Below, piece by piece: positions 1 to 7,288 of a stretch of DNA of 13,901 nt (positions are counted from its first letter, which is position 1; every line of letters starts with the position of its first letter). This DNA is from Clostridiales bacterium. Its GTDB lineage: Bacteria > Bacillota > Clostridia > Christensenellales > Aristaeellaceae. Under the pieces are notes generated by a model. The model searched no databases, was not told the DNA's origin, and worked only from the letters and a program-made list of their open reading frames with translations. The stretch is taken from positions 1 to 13,901 of the forward strand of contig SFOF01000039.1 in assembly GCA_004552515.1 (NCBI GenBank). The letters are read 5' to 3'. A program made the translations under genes and the position numbers.

Positions 1-247
1 ATCCTGTCGTTTCAACATCAAAAGCAATACAGCAGTTCCTTATACTGCCTTCACTTTGAGAATCAAGTTCGATTTGTTTTGAAAATGCTATGCCATGTTT
101 TAGTGGAGTCTTTTCTGGAGTTGGAGAAACAGCTTCGACTCTATCTGCAATGGCAATATCGCATTGTTCGAGAGGCACCGCTCTGGTTTCTTTTTCGGCT
201 TGCGGTTGTGCTGCTTTTCTTTTTCTGAAAAAATCAAGGATACTCAT
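1..247 (-). CDS. DnaQ-like 3'-5' exonuclease, N-terminal part (gene runs off the window)
   Basis: Only the first 82 codons are present; the gene continues past the left edge. It starts at the ATG at 247 with AAGGAGG upstream at good spacing. Residues 77-82 read DVETTG, the Exo I motif of the DEDD/DnaQ superfamily (DNA polymerase III epsilon subunit and relatives), which supplies the first metal-binding Asp and Glu. The motif normally lies within the first 10-20 residues of such proteins. Here it follows a ~75-residue extension that is charged and low in complexity (FFRKRKAAQPQAEKE near the start) and has no recognisable domain. The coding sequence is AT-rich and uses AGA/AGG and AAA codons, unlike its neighbours, which suggests acquisition from elsewhere. 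The family call rests on one motif; Exo II and Exo III lie outside the window. The role (repair, proofreading-like or mobile-element exonuclease) cannot be told. Confidence 0.7.
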   Translation of the reverse strand, partial: MSILDFFRKRKAAQPQAEKETRAVPLEQCDIAIADRVEAVSPTPEKTPLKHGIAFSKQIELDSQSEGSIRNCCIAFDVETTG

Positions 248-277
248 GATGGCCTCCTTCATTATTGCAAGAAAGTG

Positions 278-289
278 TGTATGCATACA
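278..289. promoter_or_regulatory. Operator-like perfect palindrome at the exonuclease start site
   Basis: TGTATGCATACA is a perfect 12-bp palindrome. It touches the downstream edge of the -10 box and covers the expected transcription start (about 282). That is where a repressor of the exonuclease gene would bind. No regulator gene is visible in the window. Confidence 0.4.
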
Positions 290-318
290 TTATAGCGCAG
301 AGATAAGACAATTTTCAA
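289..318 (-). promoter_or_regulatory. Sigma-A-type promoter of the exonuclease gene
   Basis: Read on the minus strand: -35 TTGAAA (318-313), 18-nt spacer, -10 TATAAT (294-289). It lies about 42 nt upstream of the exonuclease start, in AT-rich sequence. Confidence 0.7.
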
Positions 319-408
319 TATATCTTTCAAAATCGGCTGCCATTAAAATCAATGTTTTTGCATTTTCAAATTTAGTTTTTTTATTCCTTGAATGTTTCGC
401 CGGCGCAC

Positions 409-442
409 AAAAAATCCGCTTCCCGACAAATGCCGGAAAGCG
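409..442 (-). terminator. Rho-independent terminator of the UDPGP-family gene
   Basis: On the minus strand CGCTTTCCG (442-434) pairs with CGGGAAGCG (425-417), one G-U pair included, around an 8-nt loop. GA and then six T follow. It lies 27 nt past the stop codon at 469. Confidence 0.85.
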
Positions 443-468
443 AATCATATATAATTGAAATCGGCGGC

Positions 469-2166
469 CTATTCGATCACGGCGGAGGATGTAACGCGCA
501 GTTCGCCCTCAATGCAGGCGGTGCGCTTAATGTAAACCTTGATCGGATGCCCCGCCGCGCCGCCAATATACAGCCGTGCGTCCTTCGCGACGCGCGCGCC
601 CTTTTCGGCAGTCACATGGGCGAACGGCCCCAGCTCGATCAGCGCGCCGTCCTCGACGGTCAGTCCCGCCGCGCGCGCCAGCGTTATGTCGCAGTAGAGC
701 TTCGCCAGCTGCGCCAGAGCCAGCTTGTAGATGTCCTTCGCCGGCAGCGCGTCCACCGTCAGGTTGCGCAGCGGGCCGGTCAGGTTCGCCGTGTCGCGCA
801 GCAGGGCGATGCGGCACTTCGCGCCCAGCTGCGAGGCCACGCCCAGAAGATCGGGCATGAAATATTCGAACTTGGTCACCTCGTGCAGCGCGCCGTCCGC
901 GCCGCGCTCCTTCTTGCGGCGCTGGAAATGGATACCCAAAAGGCCCGACGCGATCACGCGCCGTATCAGCTCGATGTCGGCCAGATACAGCCCCGTGTTG
1001 GCCACGGCGTAGCCGTCCGGATGGTTCTCGCAGGTGAGCAGCTCGACCTGCCCGGGCTTCAGTTCGGCAAATTCTGTGCAGCACAGCGCGCCCGCGCCGT
1101 CGCTCCAGAGCGAGCCGAGCCGGAAAAGCGGCTTGCCGTCCGCCATGACCGTCGGATAGCGGCTGCCCGACGCGGCCACCGACACGCCGTCCTCCGCGCC
1201 CGCCGCGCACAGCCCCAGATAGACCTCGGGGCGCTTGGCGTCGTCGGTCTGGCTGAAGATGACGCGGCTGACGGAGAGCGAATCGAACCATTCCAGCACC
1301 GTGCCATCGTAGAGCGCATGGCCGTGAACGTCGGTGGGGCGCGCATGGCCCAGTGAATAGACGATGCCGCCGCCGCCGTTCGCGCCGCACGCCGCGCCGT
1401 CCGCCGTCTCGAGCAGCGCGCCGTCCTCCTCGCGGACGAAGGGCGCCATGTCCTGATCGATCACGGCCAGGCGGCGTATGCCGAAGCTGTCGTGCACGGC
1501 CAGCAGGCGCGCCACGTCCTCGCGCGTGGAATCGCCCACGAACACCACCACCGGCACGTCGGCATGCGTCTTTTCCATCAGCTCGGCGATGGATTCCATG
1601 TTGATCTCGAATGGCCCGCGTCCCGTAACGCAGCCCATCGGCGCGAACAGCTTGCTGCGCGTCAGGCACGCGTCCACGTCGCCGTAAACCGCGCGGAATA
1701 CGTTCAGCGCGTCCCGCTGCTCGTCCGTCAGATCGCCCCGTTCGCGCGCCTCCCGCAGCGCGGCGGAGGAATCGGCATAGCGCGTGCCCGCGCCGCCCGA
1801 GAGCAGCACGAACGCCGTGCGCTGCGCCTTGAGCGCCTCCAGTCCCGCGCGCGAGATTTCAGGCCGGATCAGTCCGTCCGCGCCAAAGAGCACTGTCTGG
1901 CTTTCCGCGGCGGGCAGGCGGTCGTAGGCGGGCGGCGCGCTTCTCGGCGCGGTCAGCACTGCGCCCTCGCAGTCGGGCAGCGCGCCGTCGTCTCGCGAGA
2001 CGGCCAGCCGCATCTCGGGGTGGATCCGACATTCGCTCCACAGCCGCAGCGCCCGCTCCAGACGGGAGCGCGTTTCGTCGCGACCGTCTCTTTCGAGCGC
2101 CCTGAACAGATCCTCGATCAAATGTCCGGCGCGCTCCTGCGCCCGGCGTCCGTCTATCAGTTCCAT
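469..2166 (-). CDS. UDPGP-family UTP:sugar-1-phosphate uridylyltransferase (UDP-GlcNAc/UDP-glucose pyrophosphorylase type)
   Basis: Predicted to join UTP and a sugar-1-phosphate into a UDP-sugar in the cytosol. The protein has 565 residues. Residues 1-100 are a helical N-terminal region. LLSGGAGTRY at 121-130 is the nucleotide-binding loop of the family (L-x-x-G-x-G-T-x). A Gly-rich ANGGGGIVYSLG segment in mid-protein matches the GNGG loop of UDP-GlcNAc pyrophosphorylases; CCTEFAEL, NTGLYLADI and FEYFMPDLL resemble later conserved blocks. The C-terminus ends in a short hydrophobic/Gly-rich region of beta-helix character. Start choice: the ATG at 2166 has GGAGG 11 nt upstream. An in-frame ATG at 2184 overlaps that same GGAGG and has no ribosome site of its own. 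Codon use is strongly GC-rich. The exact sugar substrate (GlcNAc, GalNAc or glucose) cannot be decided. It stands alone, with its own terminator downstream. Confidence 0.8.
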   Translation of the reverse strand: MELIDGRRAQERAGHLIEDLFRALERDGRDETRSRLERALRLWSECRIHPEMRLAVSRDDGALPDCEGAVLTAPRSAPPAYDRLPAAESQTVLFGADGLIRPEISRAGLEALKAQRTAFVLLSGGAGTRYADSSAALREARERGDLTDEQRDALNVFRAVYGDVDACLTRSKLFAPMGCVTGRGPFEINMESIAELMEKTHADVPVVVFVGDSTREDVARLLAVHDSFGIRRLAVIDQDMAPFVREEDGALLETADGAACGANGGGGIVYSLGHARPTDVHGHALYDGTVLEWFDSLSVSRVIFSQTDDAKRPEVYLGLCAAGAEDGVSVAASGSRYPTVMADGKPLFRLGSLWSDGAGALCCTEFAELKPGQVELLTCENHPDGYAVANTGLYLADIELIRRVIASGLLGIHFQRRKKERGADGALHEVTKFEYFMPDLLGVASQLGAKCRIALLRDTANLTGPLRNLTVDALPAKDIYKLALAQLAKLYCDITLARAAGLTVEDGALIELGPFAHVTAEKGARVAKDARLYIGGAAGHPIKVYIKRTACIEGELRVTSSAVIE

Positions 2167-2217
2167 CGGTGATATATCCTCCATATGATGAATTTTATGT
2201 AGGGAGATTTATGCCGT

Positions 2218-2290
2218 GCCGCCGCCCGGATACACGGGCAGGCGAGCGGCTCTTTCCAATTCATATGAGCCGCTGAACCGGCGCACGCCG
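2218..2290 (+). repeat. Divergent copy (E) of the intergenic hairpin repeat
   Basis: Directly upstream of the UDPGP-family gene. It holds a perfect 8-bp stem, AGCGGCTC (2245-2252) with GAGCCGCT (2267-2274), around a 14-nt loop containing TCCAATTCAT. Copy B (around 9615-9649) has a loop with TCCAATTTAT between wholly different arms. The preceding CGGATACACGGG resembles CGGGTACACGGG just before the copy C hairpin. Membership in the family is inferred from loop, flank and position. Confidence 0.45.
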
Positions 2291-2301
2291 CAGCAGAGGG
2301 A

Positions 2302-2384
2302 CTGCTCCAGGTTATCGCCGGAGCGGCGCGCGTTTCCGTTCGGGGGCTGTCCCAGGCTATCGCGCAGAGCGCGGCGCGCCTTCC
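2302..2384 (+). repeat. Imperfect direct duplication, about 36-nt units
   Basis: The unit at 2302-2336 (beginning CTGCTCCAGGTTATCGCC) is repeated at 2347-2384 (CTGTCCCAGGCTATCGCG...), both ending in GCGCGC-TTCC. A small indel and scattered substitutions separate the units. No gene is seen here. Confidence 0.5.
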
Positions 2385-2389
2385 GGATG

Positions 2390-2790
2390 GACATATGCCC
2401 TTCCGCGCTGACGCGGCGCTGCGTTTTCGCGTCGTTGTATGCGCGTGAATTGTGGGCCGGCGCAATGTTGTGTTTGGCCGGTTTTAGCTCCGGCCGGAGC
2501 CTGGGTGCGCGCGGAGGGCTGTTCTGCGCGGCGATGATGCTCTATTGCGGCGTTTTGCGTTCGGTTTACGCCGGGCATACGTTCCTGTTGGAGTGTTTTG
2601 CGCTCGATCACGCCTGCTGTTTGCCGCGTGAGCGCCAAACAGGACGGCTTGCGGAATGTTGCGTTCCTGTTCCGCAGTGGGTCGAGATCGCCGGTCGTGC
2701 GTTCTCGGGTTGCCGTGCGGTTATCGGGCTTGGCTGGTTTACTTCGGGTTTGTGCGTTTCTTTATGGCGATCCCGACGGAGAACGGAGGA
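2390..2790 (+). repeat. Long dispersed intergenic repeat block, copy L1
   Basis: This stretch is homologous to the minus strand of about 10445-9890. Long runs are nearly identical, for example GTGGGCCGGCGCAATGTTG near 2452 and the stretch from the GATCACGCCTGC near 2606 to TTTATGGCGATCCC near 2774. One-base indels between the copies (about 2625) shift the frame and substitutions show no third-position bias, so I treat it as non-coding. Copy L2 carries about 150-200 extra bases in the middle. From 2790 to 2894 this side has purine-rich sequence without a clear match in L2. Confidence 0.75.
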
Positions 2791-2894
2791 GACGGAGAGA
2801 ACGCGGAGACGACGAGGGGACGAGGGAACGGAGTCGGCGGCGCGGCGTAAGAGCGCTTTTGCGCAAGCACATTGGCTTTGCCATGTTTTCCGCG

Positions 2895-3147
2895 GGGAGT
2901 TCGTTGGGGGCTGCGCGCCCCCAAACCTGCGCCAAAGAGCCATTGGCTCTCTGGACTCTCTTCATTTGATTCGCGGCGTGGGTGCGTTTCACGCGGCGAG
3001 GGCCTATCGAGTACAACGGAGACTTGAACGGCTTCAATAAGCGGAGGCCGCACTGCGGCTGGCCGGGCAAGTCGTGTGGCCGCGCGATCGCTCCTACTTA
3101 CGCAAGCCTTTGAGTCAGGTCGCGCAAAGTGGAAGCTGGCACGTTCG
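2895..3147 (+). repeat. Structured intergenic element, copy A
   Basis: About 250 nt, homologous to the minus strand of 9790-9541 (copy B). Hairpins in order: P1, TTGGGGGC (2904-2911) with GCCCCCAA (2917-2924); P2, CCAAAGAGCC (2932-2941) with GGCTCTCTGG (2945-2954), with one A-C mismatch; P3, GCGTG/CACGC around 2977-2995; P4, GACTTG (3021-3026) with CAAGTC (3068-3073). The REP-like palindrome GCCGCACTGCGGC (3047-3059) is nested inside P4. Stretches such as GGACTCTCTTCATTTGATTC and ACGCAAGCCTTTGAGTCAGG match copy B. The right end (GTGGAAGCTGGCAC, 3129-3142) abuts the stop codon of the convergent gene at 3148. Confidence 0.8.
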
Positions 3148-3438
3148 CTAGAAATAATTTCGGGGATCGGTGCTGCGCTTTTTCTTGCCCGTGTCGTCGA
3201 GAAACTCGATTTCCATGCGGTCGAAGGGAATCGATTCGACGAAATGATCGTCGGTGAACGCCGTGTGGCGGAACGTCTCAAATTCATTCTCGTGCTTGTC
3301 CAGCCAGATGGGGAAGGGCACGTCCAGCGTGTGGCACGCCTCGCGCAGCGCCTCGTGCTGATCGCCCCACGGGCAGGGTACGATCTCCTGCCGCGCAATG
3401 CGGTGGTTCTTTATCAGTCGAACCCAAAGTCTGCTCAT
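3148..3438 (-). CDS. Small conserved-looking protein of unknown function (96 aa)
   Basis: I do not recognise a named family. The protein is soluble, acidic to neutral, begins MSRLWVRLIKNHRIARQE and holds CPWGDQHEALREACHTLD, then PFPIWLDKHENEFETF and a charged C-terminus with TGKKKRSTDP. It has no membrane segment or signal peptide. The many Trp/His/Phe residues, normal length and codon use like the neighbouring genes argue that it is real. Start choice: the ATG at 3438 has GAGG 11 nt upstream; an in-frame TTG at 3447 is only 2 nt from that GAGG. Its stop codon touches the right end of repeat copy A. Confidence is in it being a gene, not in a function. Confidence 0.7.
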   Translation of the reverse strand: MSRLWVRLIKNHRIARQEIVPCPWGDQHEALREACHTLDVPFPIWLDKHENEFETFRHTAFTDDHFVESIPFDRMEIEFLDDTGKKKRSTDPRNYF

Positions 3439-3453
3439 TTCAATCAAATCCTC

Positions 3454-3683
3454 GCTGCGGAGCGCGCTTTTCTGCCCCGCTCAGTCCGTTTATTTTCATG
3501 CGCTCTTTGCTCGTGCGGAGTCTGCGTCGCCCATTCATGCGCTGAAGGCCGTTTCGGAAGCACCCAGGGCGGCAGAGAGCATAGCTGTCCTTTCGTCTCG
3601 AAGCCATGCTTTCCGCCGCGTTGTCCGCGCTCACGGAATGTATCCCTCGGCGCACTTCCGCACGGCGGCGCGGAGTATATCTT
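3454..3683. other. Gene-free stretch
   Basis: The gap between the small gene (3148-3438) and the GH110-like gene runs 3454-3757. I see no convincing gene, repeat copy or promoter in 3454-3683. The remainder holds the terminator at 3684-3743. Confidence 0.5.
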
Positions 3684-3743
3684 AAAAAGCTGACGCGGCC
3701 CGTCCCCACGCTTCATAGGGGGCAATCGCCCTATAGCCGCGCC
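3684..3743 (-). terminator. Probable bipartite terminator of the GH110-like gene
   Basis: On the minus strand GGCGCGGC (3743-3736) pairs with GCCGCGTC (3699-3692), one G-U pair, enclosing an inner stem ATAGGG/CCCTAT (3734-3729 with 3720-3715). AGC and five T follow (3688-3684). It lies 15 nt past the stop codon. The branched shape makes the call less certain than a simple hairpin. Confidence 0.5.
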
Positions 3744-3757
3744 GGTTTTCCGCGCGT

Positions 3758-5377
3758 TTACGCGTCGATGCGCACATTTCCGCATCCGCGCAGCCGAATC
3801 TCGCCCGCGGTATCCTCGAGCATGTTGTTCTCGATCGTCAGGCCCTCGGCGTGGGACGCGTCCAGCAGCGCCTTCGCGCCGGTCACGCGGTTGTTTGCGA
3901 TGCGGATGTTTTTGTGCGCGCGCCGCGTTTCGGTTTCCGTGCGCAGAATCACCGTGATCGCCGCCACGTCCTTCAGGCCGCTGTGGTCGAATGTGTTGTC
4001 CTCAATGCGCACGTCGGTCGCCAGACCGGCCTCGTACCAGTACGCCATGCCGTCGATCACCGCCACCGCGCCGTTCAGCGCGAAATGATTGCGCCGCGCG
4101 ATTGTTTTGCGGCTGCTGCCCAGCAGTACGCGCGGGCAGCGCTCGAAGCGGCAGTCCTCGATCAGCAATTCGGGCGCGCGACCGGGATTGTCGATGTAGT
4201 CGCCCGGTTCGATTGCGCAGTCCGCGTTTTCATAGCTCATCGCCAGCGTTTGGTCGTCGCTGCACAGCACGCACTCGGTTACGGTGAAATAGCCGCGCAC
4301 GTCCGAGCCGTCGCCCTTCGTCACGCGCACGCGGTCGCCGCGCCGGTAGGGATTCAGTCCGTACTGCTCCTGATGGCCGAGCCTCAGCATCAGCTTGTCC
4401 TCGCCCGCCGTCTGGACGCGCGTGTATACGCCGTGGACGTTCACCGCGTCGTCCAGCGAATCGGATACGTCGCAGCCGCGGATGACCAGCGCGCCGTCGC
4501 AGTTCACAAAGTGGAATATATCCGCCGTGATCGAGTACGGCTCGCCGCGCTCGGGGACGGGATGCACCGATATGTTTTCGAGCAGTATGTCGCGCGACAT
4601 CTGGCCAATGAAGCCCATGCCCGCGCCGCGCAGGATTGTGACGGAGCGCGCCGTCACGCCCGCGCTGTTTTCGATGAAAAACACGTCGTTTTCGCGGTTT
4701 TCGTCGTTGCTGACGATCATCTGAGCGCCCGTGTCCAGCTCGACGCGCGCGGAATTCTCGCGGTAATCCAGCCGCACGACGTTCGCTTCAGTTCGGCGCG
4801 CGTCGGCGCGAACCAGCGGCGCGGCGAGATTGAACAGCGGATCGCGCGTGTCGCCCGCCGCCAGATAGCAGCAGACGCGGTTTTTCATGCCGCCCGCGAG
4901 GAAGAACTTTTTCTCAGCCGTTGTGCGCAGCGCGCTGCCGGCCCGGAACGCCCAGCAGCCGTCCTGCACGAACCACGGAAAACGCGCCTCGTCCACCCGC
5001 AGCGAAAAGCCGCGCTCGTCGCTCTCGAGCGCCGTGGCCACGGCGTAGCGCGGGAACGAAAAATCGATCGTCACATTCTCGACGCGCACATCCTCGCAGC
5101 CGCTGACGACGAACGGAAACACGCGGTCGTGGAAGAGCAGCGTCGCGCCGCCGCCATCGACGGCCACATTGCGCTTGTCGATCAGGGGAAATATGATCTT
5201 TTTAATGCCGTTTGCGTTGTTCGAGGGCGCGGCATAGCGCTCGCACGCGCCGTCCTCGTAAAAATGCCATACGCCGCCGTTTAAGCGAATGGTATCGCCC
5301 TCGGAAGCGTCCAGCAGCGCCCGTACGATCAGCGGCGTGGCGTTGCCCGCGGGGGCGGAAAGATTGATCGCGCGCAT
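3758..5377 (-). CDS. GH110-like right-handed parallel beta-helix glycosidase (alpha-1,3-galactosidase-like), cytosolic
   Basis: A 539-residue beta-helix protein. The N-terminal part holds VWHFYEDGACERY (36-48), IIFPLIDKRNVAVDGGGATL (61-80) and FHDRVFPFVV (82-91), the pattern I associate with GH110 alpha-1,3-galactosidases. Mid-protein ADIFHFVNCDGALVIRGCD (285-303) leads into SLDDAVNVHGVY (307-318), with Asp309-Asp310 as likely catalytic acids. YWYEAGLATDVRIEDNTFD (446-464) matches the late WYE-G block of the family. Repeated N/D-x-T/S-I-x-x-N turns run through the length. No signal peptide is seen, so it should act on imported sugars, unlike the secreted Bacteroides enzymes. The ATG at 5377 has AAGGAG 8 nt upstream; the in-frame TTG at 5395 overlaps that site. 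It lies 247 nt downstream of the GH28-like gene, same strand. The substrate is inferred only from family resemblance. Confidence 0.7.
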   Translation of the reverse strand: MRAINLSAPAGNATPLIVRALLDASEGDTIRLNGGVWHFYEDGACERYAAPSNNANGIKKIIFPLIDKRNVAVDGGGATLLFHDRVFPFVVSGCEDVRVENVTIDFSFPRYAVATALESDERGFSLRVDEARFPWFVQDGCWAFRAGSALRTTAEKKFFLAGGMKNRVCCYLAAGDTRDPLFNLAAPLVRADARRTEANVVRLDYRENSARVELDTGAQMIVSNDENRENDVFFIENSAGVTARSVTILRGAGMGFIGQMSRDILLENISVHPVPERGEPYSITADIFHFVNCDGALVIRGCDVSDSLDDAVNVHGVYTRVQTAGEDKLMLRLGHQEQYGLNPYRRGDRVRVTKGDGSDVRGYFTVTECVLCSDDQTLAMSYENADCAIEPGDYIDNPGRAPELLIEDCRFERCPRVLLGSSRKTIARRNHFALNGAVAVIDGMAYWYEAGLATDVRIEDNTFDHSGLKDVAAITVILRTETETRRAHKNIRIANNRVTGAKALLDASHAEGLTIENNMLEDTAGEIRLRGCGNVRIDA

Positions 5378-5458
5378 AGCAGCGTCTCCTTTCAATCGGG
5401 GGAAATGCCGTTTCGATTCGCGCGCGTCCCTGTGCGGTGCGGCGGTGAAACAACATAT

Positions 5459-5467
5459 ATTATATCA
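5459..5467 (-). promoter_or_regulatory. Extended -10 promoter of the GH110-like gene
   Basis: The minus strand reads TGATATAAT (5467-5459), a TGnTATAAT extended -10 box, in a short AT-rich patch about 80 nt upstream of the start. No good -35 box is seen, which is usual for extended -10 promoters. The gene may thus be transcribed apart from the GH28-like gene. Confidence 0.5.
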
Positions 5468-5624
5468 TAACCCACAAGTCGAAATTTGGCAAGGATTTTT
5501 TGCCGTTCTCCCGGCGAGAATCCGAAGGACGGGAGGATGCGATTCCCTGGCGGCCCGGTTCCGCGCTCTTGCCGCGCCATTGCGAATCACGCGCGTGGGC
5601 GAAGTGCGGATGTCGATGCGTTGC

Positions 5625-6911
5625 CTATCGCGGAAAGGAGCAGCGTTCCAGCCGCGCGTTTTCGTCGATGCGCACGGGATCGGGCCATTCGGCGATCACG
5701 TCCGGCTCGGCCTCGACGCGGCAGTCGGTCAGCCGCAGCCGCTCGATGCCTTCGCAGCGCATATAGGACGGGCCGCGCGTCTCGGCGCAATCGTCGCCGC
5801 AGGAGAGCGTGTCGTGATGGAGCTTAAAATCCATATCGGAGAGCGCGAAATCGCTGACCGCGCCGGGCGTTTTGCAGAGGAGCTTGACCGCCGAGAGCAC
5901 GTTTCCGCTGAAATGCGAAAGCGTGACATGGCGCACGGGCGTGCCGTGGGCGACGTACACCTCGGTCATCAGCCCGACCTCGCCCGCGCTCACGCCGTCG
6001 AAATGCACGTCCTCGACCGGCGTTCCAGCCACGCCGCCCCATTCGACGCAGAAATTCACGCCGATGCCGCCGTAGGGAATTGTGATGTTCGACACGCGCA
6101 CATGGCGGATGGGGAACGTGCCCACGCCGATGCGGAACACGCTCGACGCGGAGGACAGCACGCAATTCGTGATGACAATGTGCTCACAGCAGCGGTTTTT
6201 GTCCTTCAGCCGCCGCGCCGAGCCGCGGATGGCGATCGCGTCGTCGCCGGTGTCTATGATGCAGTCGGACACGGTCACGCGGCGGCAGGTGTCGATGTCC
6301 AATCCGTCGGTGTTGGCCGCGTAGGGCGGGTTGAAAATCCTCAGCCCGCGCGCCTGAACGTCGTCGCAGCCGTGGAAAAAGCAGCACCAGCAGGGCGACG
6401 CGGTCAGCGTGAGATCGCGCACGGTTACGCCGCGACATTCGATGAAGCAGATCATCTGGCCGGGGCGCAGATTCACCGTGTCCCGCTCGCGCAGAAAGCC
6501 CTTGCGCCAGGCGTACATCCCGAAGCGCAGAGGCTTTACCTCGTCGGCGAAGAACGTTTCGCCGCTGCCGTCGATCGTGCCCGTGCCGGTCAGCGCCACG
6601 TCCTCGCACTCAATGGCGAGGATCAGGTGCTTGGCGTTCCAGCCCTCGTTCGCGCAGCCGCTGTTCTGCGGGTATGCGTCGTCGGCGTTGTAATCGTCAA
6701 GGTTCGTGCTGGCCTTCAGGCGCGCGCCGTGCTGAAGGTGCAGCTCCACATGGCTCCGAAGAAAGATCGTGCCGGTTCTGTAAAGGCCCGCGGGCACGAC
6801 CACCCGGCCGCCGCCCGCAGCCGCGCACGCGTCGATGGCGGCCTGAATCGCGGCAGTGCAGAGCGTCTCGCCGCCCGCGGCCGCGCCGAAATCGATGATT
6901 GAATACGTCAT
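5625..6911 (-). CDS. GH28-like (polygalacturonase family) parallel beta-helix glycosidase, lacking the GHG histidine
   Basis: Predicted intracellular glycoside hydrolase of 428 residues. The N-terminus (SIIDFGA, then TAAIQAAIDACAAAGGGRVVVPAG to residue 41) is the classic start of pectin-lyase-fold GH28 enzymes. NTDGLDID at 200-207 and TGDDAIAIRG at 221-230 carry the three conserved Asp (202, 223, 224). The usual GHG motif about 20-30 residues on is replaced by LSSASSVFRIGVG (252-264), so the conserved His is missing, and the RIK motif is not seen. This may be a divergent subfamily with another specificity. No signal peptide. The ATG at 6911 has AAGGAGG 8 nt upstream. The reading frame stays open to 7337, but that part crosses a repeat and the tRNA and has no support as protein. 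The GH110-like gene follows on the same strand, suggesting a shared catabolic task. Confidence 0.85.
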   Translation of the reverse strand: MTYSIIDFGAAAGGETLCTAAIQAAIDACAAAGGGRVVVPAGLYRTGTIFLRSHVELHLQHGARLKASTNLDDYNADDAYPQNSGCANEGWNAKHLILAIECEDVALTGTGTIDGSGETFFADEVKPLRFGMYAWRKGFLRERDTVNLRPGQMICFIECRGVTVRDLTLTASPCWCCFFHGCDDVQARGLRIFNPPYAANTDGLDIDTCRRVTVSDCIIDTGDDAIAIRGSARRLKDKNRCCEHIVITNCVLSSASSVFRIGVGTFPIRHVRVSNITIPYGGIGVNFCVEWGGVAGTPVEDVHFDGVSAGEVGLMTEVYVAHGTPVRHVTLSHFSGNVLSAVKLLCKTPGAVSDFALSDMDFKLHHDTLSCGDDCAETRGPSYMRCEGIERLRLTDCRVEAEPDVIAEWPDPVRIDENARLERCSFPR

Positions 6912-7032
6912 GGCAGAGTCCTCCTTTATAATCAGCGCCGCGTTTGGGGCGCGGTATATCGCGTGAAATGAATGGTTTGCGTCCGCTTCAGCGCGGGCGG
7001 CGCGGCAGAGGTGAAGCGCGCCGTGGATGTGT

Positions 7033-7182
7033 GTGGGACGCATGGCACAACAGCCACGCGCTTTGTCCATCCGCCGGAGGCAAGAGGCGCTCTGACTTCC
7101 TCGCGTCTTGCCAGCCGAAGTGCGCCGCGAATGGGCGTGGGGTACATGGCGCAATCGCCGCGCGTTTGGCCTATCCGCTGGA
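7033..7182 (+). repeat. Imperfect 104-nt direct duplication in the GH28/tRNA spacer
   Basis: The spacer 6912-7255 has no gene. A 46-nt segment at 7033-7078 recurs at 7137-7182 with 34 of 46 positions identical (period 104). Weaker similarity continues past both units (CTTGCCAGCCGAAGTGCGCC near 7108 and TCTGGCAGCCGATGCGCGCC near 7196). It looks like a decayed local duplication. Confidence 0.6.
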
Positions 7183-7255
7183 TGCCGGACTGCGCTCTGG
7201 CAGCCGATGCGCGCCCCGATGCGCAGTCCGCTCCGTCGAAAATCCATGAGAATAC

Positions 7256-7285
7256 AAAAAAACAGCCGAGCCATCGCTCGACTGT
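7256..7285 (-). terminator. Terminator of the tRNA-Arg gene
   Basis: On the minus strand ACAGTCGAGC (7285-7276) pairs with GCTCGGCTGT (7271-7262), one G-U pair, around a GATG loop. Six T follow the stem. It starts 3 nt past the CCA end of the tRNA. Confidence 0.95.
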
Positions 7286-7288
7286 CTG

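Noticed and set aside
2216..3040. 274-codon plus-strand ORF, and other ORFs through 2200-3100 and 9400-10500
   Set aside because: The homologous repeat copies differ by one-base indels that shift the frame, substitutions show no third-position bias, there is no ribosome site, and the translations are Arg/Cys-rich without any domain. A ~30-residue stretch (SLDSLHLIRGV...) is kept in one frame in both copies, but DNA identity explains it.
3851..5284. Long plus-strand ORF opposite the GH110-like gene (and similar ones at 388-1356, 5289-6902 and 10596-12002)
   Set aside because: These are antisense shadows of GC-rich genes: composition is dominated by Arg, Ala, His and Val, there are no domains or ribosome sites, and the opposite strand carries a recognisable protein.
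5480..5530. Terminator after the GH28-like gene
   Set aside because: TTCTC/GAGAA and GGCAA/TTGCC pairings exist, but no T-run follows on the minus strand, so I cannot call one.
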